Assembly (NCBI GenBank): GCA_051294375.1
Contig: CM119263.1
Span: 7,410,829-7,474,828 of the forward strand
Origin: Paraspadella gotoi
Lineage: Eukaryota > Chaetognatha
Reading direction: 5' to 3'
DNA length: 64,000 nucleotides
Shown piece after piece: positions 24,927-39,959 of the stretch. The position numbers and the translations under genes were made by a program. The notes beneath the pieces were generated by a model. It made no database searches and was not told the DNA's origin. It worked only from the letters and a program-made list of their open reading frames with translations. The first letter of the stretch is position 1. Each line of letters begins with the position of its first letter.

Positions 24927-26553
24927 GATTCAAAAGTTGTGGTCGATGTTCGAAAACGAGTCTCGCTTTTCGTCATCTGCGTCGCTTTCAGAGTCGACGA
25001 CGATCAAAACGACGATCAAAACGACGATCACGACGACAAAGACGACGACGTCATCGAAAACAATCTTAACGGAAAAGACGCGAATATGCTAACGACGTTA
25101 ACGAATTATGGTAACGAAGCTCGATAGCAAGGATCGAGGCTTGCGCCGCCGCCGCCGCCGCCNNNNNNNNNNNNNNNNNNNNNNNNNACGAGCCATGAGC
25201 GACGACGACGACGACGAATTCTGTGTGCCAAAATAAGTGCGGAAATTCGGAGAATGGATTTCCATTCGGACGTGATAGAAATTGTGAATCGGAAAATAAA
25301 GGGATGTCTAGAGAGGCGCGAGTGTTTTGAAGAGGAGAGAGAGAGAAGAAGGTCCTCTGCTCCTGAAAACAACGCTGCGCTGGAAGTGAAGACGTAATTA
25401 ATGACGTCAGCGAAGCGCAAGTTTCGTTCGCGAAAATATATAAAAGGAAAAAAATATATAAAAGAAAAAAAATTAACAAATACACAAGAAAAACTACCAA
25501 AAACCCTTTTGGTGAATAATTGTTTAATAATTTGGTTAATGCCCAGACTGATATTTTGTTAGTCTGTCAGTCAACGTCAACGAATCGACTTTTTTTCTTT
25601 CTCTTTTCTGCTTTTCGGTTAAATTCTTCGATCTGAGTCGGTCGTTTGTTTGCCCGAAAGATGTCGCCTTTTGTTTGTTAAAGATGGCGTTTGAATGACG
25701 TCATCTCGATATCAAACAGAGTCGCCGACGAAATCGTTCCTCACCCCCGTCGATGTACTGAATCCCCTTCACACTTTACGCCCCCCCCCTCCACTCTTTT
25801 AATCACTCTCTCTCTCTCGCTCTCCGTCTCTGCGGGTTTTATTCCTCAATGTAAGATTGAAGAACTAATATGCGATATATCAAACTGATTCTATGGTCCC
25901 CGCGATCCTCGTTTCGCAGGTGGTCGCGTTTCACAGAAAATAATGACACAAATCTTAAATTTTATAAATATTATAAGTTATTTATATATTGATATTATTA
26001 TTTTGATAAAAACTATATTGAACAAAGTTTGAAGAGTCGAAACATGTCCGTTTCACTATGAAATAAAAATCGTTGTTAAATCTCTCTTCAAACTTTGTTC
26101 AAAATCAAATCACAACGAAACAGAAAGGAAAAAAACGCAATGATAAAAACTATAATAATATTTTTTCTAAAATCTGATAATGATAATAAATACAAATATA
26201 AAAATATTAATTTATAATACTAATCTTTATAATTTTTAAATATATTATTTTTTAATCAATTTTTGTATTATTGATTGATATTGATATTCATTATTCAAGG
26301 ATACGCGACCCCCGAGAGACGAGACAAAGTTATTAGCATAAAAAATAGGGTAGAGGTGAATTTAACCATTACGAATCTCTGACTCACATTTTCTTTGGTC
26401 AGGAAAATGTAGCGGTGCCACGCAGTCGCCGCCGCCGGCGCCGCCGCCTCGGCCGGCCGGTCTTACAATATCGACGAAGGGCCGGCGCACGCGCATTCGT
26501 TTGTCGCGGGGGTGGGTGTGGGGGTAAGGGATTTAGAAAGATGGAGGTTGGAT

Positions 26554-26578
26554 NNNNNNNNNNNNNNNNNNNNNNNNN
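26554..26578. other. 25-N placeholder gap between blocks B and P
   Basis: The gap is exactly 25 N. Sequence just after it is an arm of the inverted repeat described for 26579-27480, so the join is structurally suspect. Confidence 0.9.
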
Positions 26579-27252
26579 ACTAATTTTTTTAAAAAAACAA
26601 ATGAAAGAAATATTAAAAGGACGAAGAATAAAAAATGAAAAAGACAGAAACAAATAAAGAAAAAGAAAGAAAATAAAACACAGCGAGATCGAAAAACGTT
26701 TTTGGCAAAGGAGATATATAGATGAGAAGAGAGAGAGGAGAGAGAGAGAGAAAGAAGACGAGAGAGCGGAGAGAACAGAGAGAACAGAAAGAGAGAGAGA
26801 GAGCCAAAATGAGGCGGGGGTAGCGGGGGAACACAACAAGTAAGTGAAGAAAATGAGGAGGGAGAAAAAATAAACTCGATTTCGGCTTCTGTTTCGCCTT
26901 CAATCTTCGTTATAATCTGAATCGCGGACAAAGTGTCCACCGCGCTCCTGTGCCGTGGAAGTACAAAGAGTGAGAGAGATGAGAGAGAGAAGCAGAGAAA
27001 GAGACGAGAGAGAGAAGAGAGAGAACGAGAGGAGAGGAGCAGAGAGAGAGAGGAGACGAGGAAAGCGAAAAGAAACAATGTTTTCATCCGCGACTCCCCG
27101 CATCTGCGCCGATTCATTTTCTCTGTATTGATTTTTTTTTCGGTATTTACTTCTGCTCCTCCACGACCCCGTCGCAAGCCCGATTACCAGCCATTTTCCA
27201 GTTTTATGCCTCTCTTCCTCTCTCTGCTCTCTTCTCTTCTGCTCTTCTCTCA

Positions 27253-27310
<58 letters not shown>

Positions 27311-27480
27311 CCTCCTCTTTTCTTCCTTCCTCCTCATCGTTTTTTCTTAGATTTCTATATCCCCTCGCTTTGCTCATACTGTTTTTTATTTTCTTTCTTT
27401 TTCTTTATTTGTTTCTGTCTTTTTCATTTTATTCCTTCGTCCTTTTAATATTTCTTTCATTGTTTTTTTAAAAATTAGTT
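26579..27480. repeat. block P with near-perfect inverted end arms
   Basis: Positions 26579-26684 are almost identical to the reverse complement of 27480-27373 (ACTAATTTTT, GAAAGAAATATTAAAAGGAC, AAAAAGACAGAAACAAATAA are shared). The interior has GA-rich tracts (26727-26805, 26963-27060) and CT-rich tracts (27210-27312), so the region is broadly palindromic around 27.03 kb. It could be a true foldback element, or two copies of one end joined head to head by assembly. Confidence 0.7.
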
Positions 27481-27849
27481 CTTTCCCACATTAACGAACG
27501 AATGTCCAGTCGTTTTCATGGTAGTCCAAATATTTTATCGTAGTCATACAGTAATTCGATTATTACCTTAATTTTAAATTGTCGACTCAGCGAATCGAGC
27601 CTCGTGGTCAATACTGTTTCGGAGGAGAAATACATCAACATCGAAAAGAAAAGATTAAAAAGAAAAAAAATAGGATTAAACGAATGAATTAAGTAAAGAT
27701 ATATTAAGAAAGAACCATTCCACCGAACAAAAACGTTAGAACAACAAAAGTGATCCTTTGTTACCAACTTCCCGAGTTTCCTAATCACTGCGCAGTTTCT
27801 GTGTTATTCCTTCGTGTATTTTCTTTATTTCTTATTCCTTACCGTCCCT

Positions 27850-27850
<1 letters not shown>
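27481..27850. other. non-coding stretch
   Basis: Links blocks P and A. No gene seen, and no partner found in the 10-21.9 kb patchwork. Confidence 0.5.

Positions 27851-27923
<73 letters not shown>
27851..27923 (+). repeat. (CT)n microsatellite, about 72 bp
   Basis: A pure CT array of about 36 units. Confidence 0.97.
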
Positions 27924-27925
<2 letters not shown>

Positions 27926-27949
27926 CTCTCCATCCATAGACGCCGCTGG

Positions 27950-30020
<2,071 letters not shown>

Positions 30021-30360
30021 ATGATTTTTCGTTGTTGAAATCGAGCCTCGGGCTTTGATGGCTGTTGTTCTGACGTCATCGGACCTCATCACAATTTTTT
30101 TTTATCTCGATTCTCGATTCGATTTCAATTCTTTACATGCGCTTCCATAGTCCGCAGTCTGTCCAGTCTGTTCCTCGGTGCTCTCTCTCCCACTTTTTTT
30201 TTCATTTTGATACATATTTTATTCGGTCAGTACTCGATTCGTTCTTCTTCCTCCTGCTCTTCCTTATCTAATCATCTCTCGCTTTTTTTTCATATTTCTT
30301 TGTCTTCAGTTTGTCTTTGTTTTTGTCTTCGTATTTCTTTCTTTCTCTCTAATATCTTTC

Positions 30361-30398
30361 TTTCTTTCGTTCGTTCGTTCGTTCGTTCGTTCGTTCGT

Positions 30399-30482
<84 letters not shown>

Positions 30483-30487
30483 TCATT

Positions 30488-30530
<43 letters not shown>
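30361..30530 (+). repeat. compound (TTCG)n-(TTTC)n array
   Basis: About nine TTCG units (30367-30402) switch without a break into TTTC units that run, with one CATTTC interruption at 30484, to 30530. A CpG-containing array beside its CpG-free single-step derivative is a natural place to see mutation spreading within a repeat. Confidence 0.95.
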
Positions 30531-30531
<1 letters not shown>

Positions 30532-31435
30532 TTGTCACAGAAGAAGCTTCATCAAAATAATTTTCGCCCTACAAACTCGATTGCAACTGACACCTTTTCC
30601 CATTCTTTTTCCAATTTAACATCGAAATTCATTCAGATTCTTATTCTCGTTATCCCCCTTATCTTTTCATTCAATTCTTCTTCCCTACCCCTAACTTGTA
30701 AATCGCCCTCCCTCTTCCTCCTCTTCCTCTCTCTCTCCCGCCCCCCTCCCTTCTTCCTCTACAGAAAAAAAAAACCCTAAAATGTAAATCTGTCTTATCG
30801 CCGCATTGTAAAAACTAGCGGCTCAGCGTCTTTTTGTGGTTGGAGAAGAAAAATCTTGAATCAACAGAAGGCCCCTGCGTTGTTTACTGTGAGCGGGGCC
30901 AGTTTTAAAGGTCGCAGAGGTCGCGGACAGAGGGAAGGGAAAGGGGGGGAGCGGGGAGGGGCAGGCCGACGCTAGAGATTGCGCTACTGGCCGACACGAT
31001 CGCCGACGATCGCCGACGTCGGCTCAATCACGTAATTTCTACTAAGTTTTAAATTTTTTTTTTTTTTCAAATTTATTTCCGTGGGTAAGATGTAAGGGAT
31101 TTATTCGCTATACTGTTGTTACAATGTCGTTGTTATGACGTCAGTGTTATTAATCGCTATTTAAAAAAATTCTGGTCATCGTTGTCGAGGATGAAGACGT
31201 CGGGTCTGAAATCAAAATTAATGAGTCGTACTGACTCAATGTTCCATTAATTAAAAAATAACTTTAATGACGTTATAAAGAACAAAATATAATATAACGC
31301 AACCAATATAAAGGTTATCCATTCATTAAATAAATAAGTTATCTTGCCCCTGACAATAAGAAATTTGACTATTCTTTCTTCCCTTCCTTTTTGCTGATCC
31401 AAAAGAAAGTGTTTAATTTAATTTTGTCTCTTTTT
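30531..31435. other. non-coding stretch
   Basis: Positions 30890-30970 are G-rich. CGATCGCCGA is repeated at 31000-31018. A CRE-like TGACGTCA is at about 31137. No gene seen. Confidence 0.5.
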
Positions 31436-32985
31436 AGCCGGATCTGCTTAGAGCAGATTCCGGCTCTATAATTCACTTTGTCGGTCCGTCACAAGTATGT
31501 CATCCTTCAGAATCGCCCTCCCCCGGGGGCGCTGCTAGGGGCGGCTCCGCGGGGTGCCCGCGGGGCGGCCCCGGGGGGCAAGCAAATCCTTACTGCCTGG
31601 GGGCGGCCCCCTGTAGCCTCTTTTTTTAGGCCCCAAGGGGCCACTCCAGGGGGAATCCCCCAGGGGCTAGAAAAAACCTTTCCCCTGGGGGCTACCCCCA
31701 GGGGATGAATTTGCCTGCCCCCTGGAACGGCTCTCTCTCCCTTCTATTTCTCTCTCCCTTTCCTCTCTCTCTCTTCTCTCTCTCCTCTCTCTCTCTCTCT
31801 CTTTCTCTATCTCTTTTTTTTTCATCTTTTATTAAAATAAAACATAAAAATAAAAATAATATATTTTTCACTTCAATTAATCAATCAATGAACCAATAGC
31901 TGCGCCAATACCAATATGCATAATTTGGTCAACTGACATAATTTGGTCAACTGATATAATTTGTCAACTTTTAGAATTTGGTAAACTTTCATTAATGTGG
32001 TAAACTTTAATATTTAGCTAATTATTAATTTCATCTGTGAGAAATAGAAAGAGAGAAAGAAAGAAAAAAATTTTTTAATAAAATTCAAGTAAATGTAACT
32101 TTCATATTTTTCCATTAAAACTTACTTTCACTTGCACACTTTTCACCCACACACAAGATTTTATCTTAATTCATCTATGAAATTTTAAATATTAGAATAA
32201 AGAGTAGGATGGTTTTAATTTTTATTCACTTATAAAAAATAATTATTAATTAATTTAATTAATTATTAATATCAGTCTTTAAGTCCATCCTACATTAGCA
32301 TTAAAATCAAATTATTCGTGATTAGATATATGGATTGGAATGAAATCTTGTGTGTGGTAGAAAAGTGTGTGATGAGCGAGATATAAAAGTTTTGCTCACT
32401 CTCTCTCTCAAACCATCAGCCTTTCCTCAACAACGTGAGTTCATCTGAGGCAATCTACAAACTGACAATTATTAAGTACAAATCTTAAATGAAAAAAATT
32501 TATTTCACGATACAAAACTCATTTAATGTTGATTCTGAATTAAAAATCTTGATAAATAGTTTTTTTTGTTTTTTTTTGGGACTCCATAATTCATTGAGTA
32601 GGTCTGTCGATTACTGCCCATTATTTGTTTATTTATGATTTATTTAATTCTTTTTTGAACATCAAATTATGAATATTTTATTAAAAAAATTATATCTCTC
32701 TCTATCAGTCCATCAGTATGTCCATCCAAAAAAAAAAAAAGGAAAAAAAAATTATTGTGGCCACGTCATACATTGTTTCTATATCTTTTAATTAAAATAA
32801 AATAATTAAGTTTAAAAATACAAATATCTAATTTTTAGATAAAATATGGAATAAACGGGTTAATAATAATTTGAAAAAAAAAGTATATTTTTTTTAGTTA
32901 CATAAAACAAGTCTTGAAAGATAGAGAGAGAGAAAGAGAGAGAGAAAGAAAAAGAAAGAGAGAAAAAGAAAAAGAGAAAAAAAAA

Positions 32986-33020
<35 letters not shown>

Positions 33021-33460
33021 GAAAGAGAGAAAGAGAGAGTAACAGACAGGGAGAGATATTCTCAGGTACAATAACATTGTCAGAAAGTATATTTTCTTAT
33101 CTAAACTTTGCTCTCTCCTTAACTCGCCCCTGGGGAGCACTTTTTTGCTCCCCAAGGGGTTACCCCAGGGCAGACTTTTTTTTAGCCCCCGGGGCCGCCC
33201 CAGGGGGGTTCCCCTGGGGCAAACATTTTGGGTCTATTAGGGGCACCCCCTCAATGACCATTTTGCTGCTCCCCCTGGAATAGTCTGCCCCCTGGGGCCG
33301 CCCTAGAGCCACCCCCGCGGGGCGAAGGATTTGGGAGATGACATATCTCGTCCGTCAGTCCGTAATTAATATTAATTAATTATTTAATTTAATAATTAAT
33401 TAATTAATTATCTGATCAGATGCATACCGCTAATGATCGTGGGCAGGTCCGGCATTGTTT
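31436..33460. mobile_element. foldback-like element with GC-palindrome arms
   Basis: The left edge is a hairpin, AGCCGGATCTGCT (31436-31448), loop TAG, then its complement to 31465. Inside are CCGGCTCTATAATTCACTTT, a GC-rich array of short palindromes (31500-31728), a CT tract (31735-31810), an AT core, a GA tract (32920-33050) and a second GC array (33125-33330). The outer parts mirror each other: 31482-31520 pairs with the reverse complement of about 33310-33360 (shared TATGTCATC). The internal GTGTGTGGTAGAAAAGTGTG unit at 32350 recurs inverted near 32150. The right edge contains CTAATGATCGTGGGCAGGTC. No transposase is visible, so it would be non-autonomous. Confidence 0.6.
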
Positions 33461-33983
33461 GGTCAAACTTGTTTTTGGTTGAATGATTAATCAATTCCTA
33501 TACTAGCAGAACATCCATATAGTAAGTTTCATTAGTTCATTAAATCAGAACGTTTTCTACGTATAATTAATTTCGTATTTGTCGCTTTTAATTGAATTTT
33601 TCATTTAGAGAAGTGTAAAAACAATTGATTAATTGTGGATATTTTTCGTATGTACCGAATCACTCAATCAATCACAAGATCCTTTCCTTTTTTTTTTAAA
33701 CTTCCACTTTCCTTTCTGCTTTCAGCGCTGCGTTATCTCCCTCGAAACAGCGTTTAACCCCCCCCTCCCTTTAAAAAAAGGAAAGGGCAAAAAAAAAAAG
33801 GGAAATTTTCAAAGAGCAGCTGGACTTTGCCGCTGCGCTGCCTCAATTTTCTAGCCGCTCCTCCTTTTAGCAGTTTTTTTTTTTCCAAATCCAATTCTGG
33901 AGTAGAGGGGGTCAAATCCACAGCAGTACTGCACACATACACACACACAGTGTCCAGTTTATGAGTCTGCCGCCTCTGGGCTC

Positions 33984-33985
<2 letters not shown>
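33461..33985. other. non-coding stretch
   Basis: AT-rich, with a short ACAC run near 33936. No gene seen. Confidence 0.5.
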
Positions 33986-34059
<74 letters not shown>

Positions 34060-34335
34060 GACCGTTTCACGAGAGAAAAACAACCCAACGTTCCTCACGA
34101 ATTCGACCAATTGTGGCGAAAGGAACCTCGGACCCGTTTCTCCTCTCAGCGGCGGTTTAAAGGCCGAAAGGGTTTCACTCCAATCTTTTACATTAAAACT
34201 AGCCTTCACTCGGCCAACTTATGAGGAGGAGGAGGAGCGGGAGGAGGAGGAGGAGAAGAGGATGTTGAAGAGGAAGAGGAAGAGAAACGCTGTTAGATAG
34301 AGGGAGAGGATTTCATTCCACTTTACTGCTTTACT

Positions 34336-34402
<67 letters not shown>
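33986..34402 (+). repeat. GA-rich cluster
   Basis: GA arrays at 33986-34060 and 34335-34402, with GAGGAG/GAAGAG units at 34222-34290. Between them (34062-34220) is ordinary sequence. Confidence 0.9.
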
Positions 34403-34403
<1 letters not shown>

Positions 34404-35161
34404 CGGAGGTGCAGCCAAAAAAAGGAGAGAAAGAAAGAATGAAAGAATGAAAGGACCCAAAACCCTTCCTCTTTTCGCTTTGGTCAGTTTTTCACTGCAG
34501 TTTGAAATTCGAGGCGGAGTTTTTGAGCCTCGGGTCTGAATTCGAGAGAAGAGAGGAATGCGAAAGGAGGAGGAGGAGGAGGAGGAGGAGGAGAGAGGGA
34601 GGGAGGGAGATGAGGTGGAATGGACAAAGAAAGTATCACAGTAATGTGAACAATAATGTAAAGATTCGTGGAGTTGTTAAGTAAAGCTTCAAATTTTATT
34701 TTTCATATTTAAAACATTTCTCAATCAAATCGAAAAATTTTAGAGTTTTTTGAAGTCTAAATTCCGTGAATGTTCAAAATCAAATTATAAAATAAAAAAA
34801 TCTTATTAGTAATATAATTTTAGTTATATTTAGTATTATCATAAGTATATTATATAATATATATATTATTTCGTTTCGACACACTTCATTTATTTTCGCT
34901 CCGATTGATTTTGGTTTTATATTGTGTGTGTGTGTGAGAGAGAAAGAGAGAGAGAGTGAGAGAGAACGAGAGAGACAGAGTTAGCGAAACGGGGTCAAGC
35001 CATGGCCAAAGGGGGAAAAGGAAGAAAGCGAATCCAGGATCGAATTTCTCACTCGCAGATTTCGTGGGAGGGAGGGGGGGGAAGGGAAGTGGATGCGTGG
35101 GGGGGGGGATTAAAAGGGGAAAGGTGAGGATTTGAGGGGGAAAAAGGTAGACTTTTCATCT

Positions 35162-35194
<33 letters not shown>

Positions 35195-35808
35195 GACACA
35201 GACGAGATTCGTGAATTTTTTCCCCCCCTTCTTCCCAGATTTGGGGTTCGGTCAATTTTCTTGAAATTCGAGAGAAACACGCGGCTGCCGCGTTTTTACC
35301 CGACGGCTGCTGCTGATCCGGCCGCGGAGGACCCAGCTGCTGCCGTCGACCTTCGTCGTTATCGTCGTCATCGTTGTTGTTGTTGCGGTTTTTTCATTCT
35401 TTGTCCCTTTGTTTTCCTCGTTTACACAAAGTTTGCGGTGAAAAAATTCCAAATTACGAGTTTGGATCAAAGCTGAGATTAGAGATGACGACGATGACGA
35501 CGACGACGACCACTAACCACTAACCACGTCGACGATGAATGGACCCGGACGATCTTCCATTCGTCCAAAAAGAGGAGGTTACATTTTCCCCTCACCTTCC
35601 CCAATTTCCCGCTCCTTAATTTCCTTTTTTCCTTTTATTTTCTCTTTGATTTTTGTCCTTTTTTTTACGGAAATTTGTCCCTTTTTTTTCTTTTTCGGGG
35701 TTTATTTCTGCCACCGAGTTTTCATGAGGGAAAATGGGCGGCAGTAAAAAGGGAAAGAGAAAATAGGGAAATGAAAATTGATGAGTTTGCGGACGGCGAA
35801 GATAAAAC

Positions 35809-35811
<3 letters not shown>
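34403..35811. other. non-coding stretch with short repeats
   Basis: Includes GAG/GGA triplets (34566-34612), TA-rich sequence near 34840, a short GT run (34924) and CT tracts (35158-35195). Runs of G near 35075-35110 could form quadruplexes. CTGCTGCTGATCC and GCTGCTGCCGTCG words occur at 35306-35350. No convincing gene. Confidence 0.45.
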
Positions 35812-35839
<28 letters not shown>

Positions 35840-35853
35840 AACGACGACGACGT
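35812..35853 (+). repeat. (GAC)n trinucleotide repeat
   Basis: About 13 GAC units with one GACAAC interruption, inside a frame that reads poly-Asp. Nothing beyond the repeat supports coding. Confidence 0.9.
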
Positions 35854-37012
35854 TACCGTCGCCTTTCTTTTGTATAAAAAGCTCACTTTAATATGAACGA
35901 ATGGTCGGTCTGGGGTCTCGCAGCTGAAGAAGTATAATGGCGCTGGTTTTTGCTTAAAAACAGAAAGGGGCAAAAAAAAAAAAAGTAAAAAAAACCCGTC
36001 GTCGCTTTTTCGTTTTTGGTCTTAAGGTTTTTTCTTCCATCCGCGTTAGGAGATGAATTTACGAGCCAAGAATTTAGTGTATCGAGAAGATACTGTATGA
36101 AAACAAAATGTTTTGTGATGGATAACATTTTTATTATCAATATTGTATTTTGTATTTATTCATTAAAATATGTATAAATTATCTAATAAAATAATTTTTA
36201 TTGTGTCGATTCGAAATAGCAAGGAAATCTTTAAAAGCAATTGAAGTAGAATTGAAAAAATGAGAAGTATGCTTGTCATAATATAGATTTTCAAAGACCC
36301 CAAAATCATAACGAGCACTTAAGAAAAGGTTAGCGATTGTTATGGAAGAGTAATACAGAAAGTGTGATGCATAATTACGTCCGCATATCTCGACGGTCGG
36401 ATAAGTGTGCCGCACAATGGATGCGCGGAGGCTTAAAAGGTGGAGCAGTAGTTTGGGAATTGCATGGCGAAAGGTTGAGGCTTAAGTTTTCGGATGAGGT
36501 GACGCCATTCATTCCATTCTTCACTTTTCCTCTCTCTCAACACTTTTTCTTTACGATTTTTCATTATATCGTTTTTTCCCCTTTTTTCTTTTCTTTTTCC
36601 TATTTTTCTTTTTATTTGGTCTGTTTTTTAGTCTTCTTCTTTCCTACTTTGTTTCTTTCTTTGTTTCTTTCCTTCTTTTCTTCTTTCTTTCTCATTTTTC
36701 TCTCTTTTTCACTCTTCCCTTCTTTTTTTCCCCTTTTCCCTTATTTTTTTCCCCCCATTTTTCTTTTCCTTTTTTTCCCTTTCTCCCTTCCCCGCCTCTC
36801 CCCCTCTCCTCCTTTGCTTTCTATTTAATTGGAGGCCCGACGGTTCTCCTTCTCTTTCTTTCTCTCGATCCTCGATCGTCGCCAAAGGTTAACGAATGGA
36901 ACCGCGAAAGATTCCATCCATTCCCGAAGGTTTTCGATAATTAGCGGAAATTTTTTTTTTTTTTTTTATTATTATTATTAATCCGCCAGTCGTTGTTATC
37001 GTCGCCTCGGTG

Positions 37013-37043
<31 letters not shown>

Positions 37044-37547
37044 GAGTCGGTAATTTGATTGGATTTCTGTTTTAAAGGCCGCTCGGGTGACGACATTGAT
37101 TTCTCTCCGATTCATGAACGAAGGAAGGAAATTCTGGAAGAAGAAAAAAAAAGAAAAATCTCCACAGAATATTTTTTTTTTTTTATAAAGAAAAGGGGAT
37201 CGTTGCGGTCGTCGCTCTTTTGTCATTCTTTGCTGAGTCATTTTGTCATTTTGATTCTGCCTTCCTTTTTTTATTAATTTATAACCAGGATTAAGAAAGT
37301 GATAATTGTAGTTTTTAAAAAAATTAAATCCCAAAAATGATAAAAAGTTGCAGAATTCTCCTTCTTCCTCGATTTTATAAAGAAACGTAGAGATACGAGA
37401 AAAGTGATTTAAGTCCCCGACACTTAAAGGACTTAAAATTTAAAACGACAACGAAACTGCTGAAAGTGACCTTGAAGATGTAAAGAAAAAAATACTTTTT
37501 ATATGAAATATGAACTCATGAAATCATCAAAAAATAAACAGCGATCC
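35854..37547. other. non-coding stretch
   Basis: T-rich and pyrimidine-rich at 36540-36830, with a (GTC)n array at 37014-37040 after a T run and ATT units. No gene seen. Confidence 0.5.
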
Positions 37548-37790
37548 AGATACTCTTAAATACCCTCAAATGCCCTCAAATACCTTCAAATGCCCTCAAA
37601 TACCTTCAAATAACTTCAAATACCTTTAAATATCTTAAAATGCCCTCAAATGCCCTCAATACCTTCAAATGCACTCAAATACCCTTAAATACCTTCAAAT
37701 ACCCTCAAATACCCTTAAATACCTTAAGATGCTCTCAAATGCCCTCTCATGCCCTCAAATACCTCAACTACCGTCAGATGCCATCTACCA
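37548..37790 (+). repeat. 11-bp minisatellite, CCCTCAAATAC
   Basis: About 22 tandem units of the form CC(C/T)T(C/T)AAAT(A/G)C. Two variants, ending TAC and TGC, are intermixed. Units with CTT in place of CCT are also common. The TAC/TGC alternation gives a second layer of order. No frame through it is credible. Confidence 0.92.
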
Positions 37791-37953
37791 GAAAGATCTC
37801 TCGATGTTTTTGTTCAGAAATCGATTCGCCTAATGAACCTTTTTTTTCTTAAGCGATTAATATTAACGCAGCAAAATGTTATATATATGATATAATCGTC
37901 TCATCCAGAAGGAAATATAATGTCGCTCATTGGCTCCGGGAAAATAACTTCGC

Positions 37954-38003
<50 letters not shown>

Positions 38004-38998
38004 ATTTTTAATATGTTTCTTTCTTTTTCCTTCTTCCTTTCAGTTATTATTATTTTTTATTAATGTCATTTCTTATTGATTTCCCTGCGCAATCAACCGG
38101 TTGATGAGACTTTTCTTCTCTCTCCTTATTTTTGAAGATTCGGCGTCGGAAGGAAGAGGGCGTGGCATGGAGAAACGACGACGACAACGACAATAGCGAC
38201 CAGGACAAAGATGTAAGCAACGACATTCGAGCTCGCAATGAGAGCGTAACAGAAAATGACCTTTAATGCATTTAATCTGGTTGCAGAGACGAAGAAACAT
38301 TTCTGACTATGACAGAGGTGACGCTGACTTTGGAAACGACATTGACGCCTCGAACGATGACAGGGACGACAAGGACAAACACTAAATAAAGACATCAGGA
38401 TCGTCATTCTTTTCAAGACTTTGGGTTTTCTCTCCCCGATACTTTCGTCGAGTTTGTCCTGACTTCCTCTCAGAAAAACCAACCTGCGCATCATTAAGGC
38501 CAACATCACGACAAACAAAAGGCCTTCTTGCCAAAAAAAAAAACAAAAGGCCAATATAAAAACATTTTGATTTTTCCTTAACAAATTATTTTCTATCATT
38601 GACGGTTGACTTCCCAACTTTTAAAACTCACAAAAACACGAATTTACACCGTTGACTGGGTAAGTTAATTTGCCGATCGTTTTAATTTGTTTTGTCAGTT
38701 TGTGTACAAATGTGGAATTTAAAATTTAGAAGTGAGGTTATAAAACAATTGTAAATATATACAAAAACACACATTTAATTCCAACTCCGTTTTGATAATT
38801 CCTACGAATCCTTTCGATCTAAAAAGTTGAATGATAAACCGGTGGAGATTCGCTGTCACAATTTCGGTGATAAACTTTGACCCTCGGCGCGGAAGTCGTC
38901 GTTCCCGTTCTTGTCGATCACGTCTTTTCCAAGATGAAATTCAATAGTCGACTCGTCGGTGTCAAGGAAGACCACGACGTGAAAACCCGTTTCAATAA

Positions 38999-38999
<1 letters not shown>
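37791..38999. other. non-coding stretch with CT tract
   Basis: A (CT)n array lies at 37958-37999. ACGAC-rich sequence at 38170-38200 and GACGAC...GACAAGGACAAAC near 38360 echo the GAC repeats nearby. No gene seen. Confidence 0.5.
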
Positions 39000-39043
<44 letters not shown>

Positions 39044-39053
39044 GTCGTCATCT
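39000..39053 (+). repeat. (GTC)n trinucleotide repeat, about 50 bp
   Basis: About 17 GTC units with one GTT interruption. Confidence 0.95.
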
Positions 39054-39148
39054 ATTTCGTCTTCACCTGTTACGGTCCAGAGTCGACGTCCGAAATGACG
39101 ACCTTGAACCAATTATTATTTTCGAGGTCGTCTCTGTCTCTGTCTGTT

Positions 39149-39775
<627 letters not shown>

Positions 39776-39892
39776 AAAGATAGACACATTCACAAAAAAG
39801 ACAGACAGAAACAGACAGACTCAAATACACACAGAGAGGGGATTTATAAAATTTGAAAAAAAGTTCCTTAAATTTCCCAGCGACGATGACGG

Positions 39893-39959
39893 TTTCCGGC
39901 GTCACGTTCCGGCGTCGTTTTCCGGCGTCTCTTCCCGGCGTCGTTTCTCGGCGTCCCTT
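39893..39959 (+). repeat. short minisatellite, TTCCGGCGTCGTTT
   Basis: Five units of 13-14 bp, each with (T/C)CGGCGTC, ending at about 39959. Confidence 0.85.
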
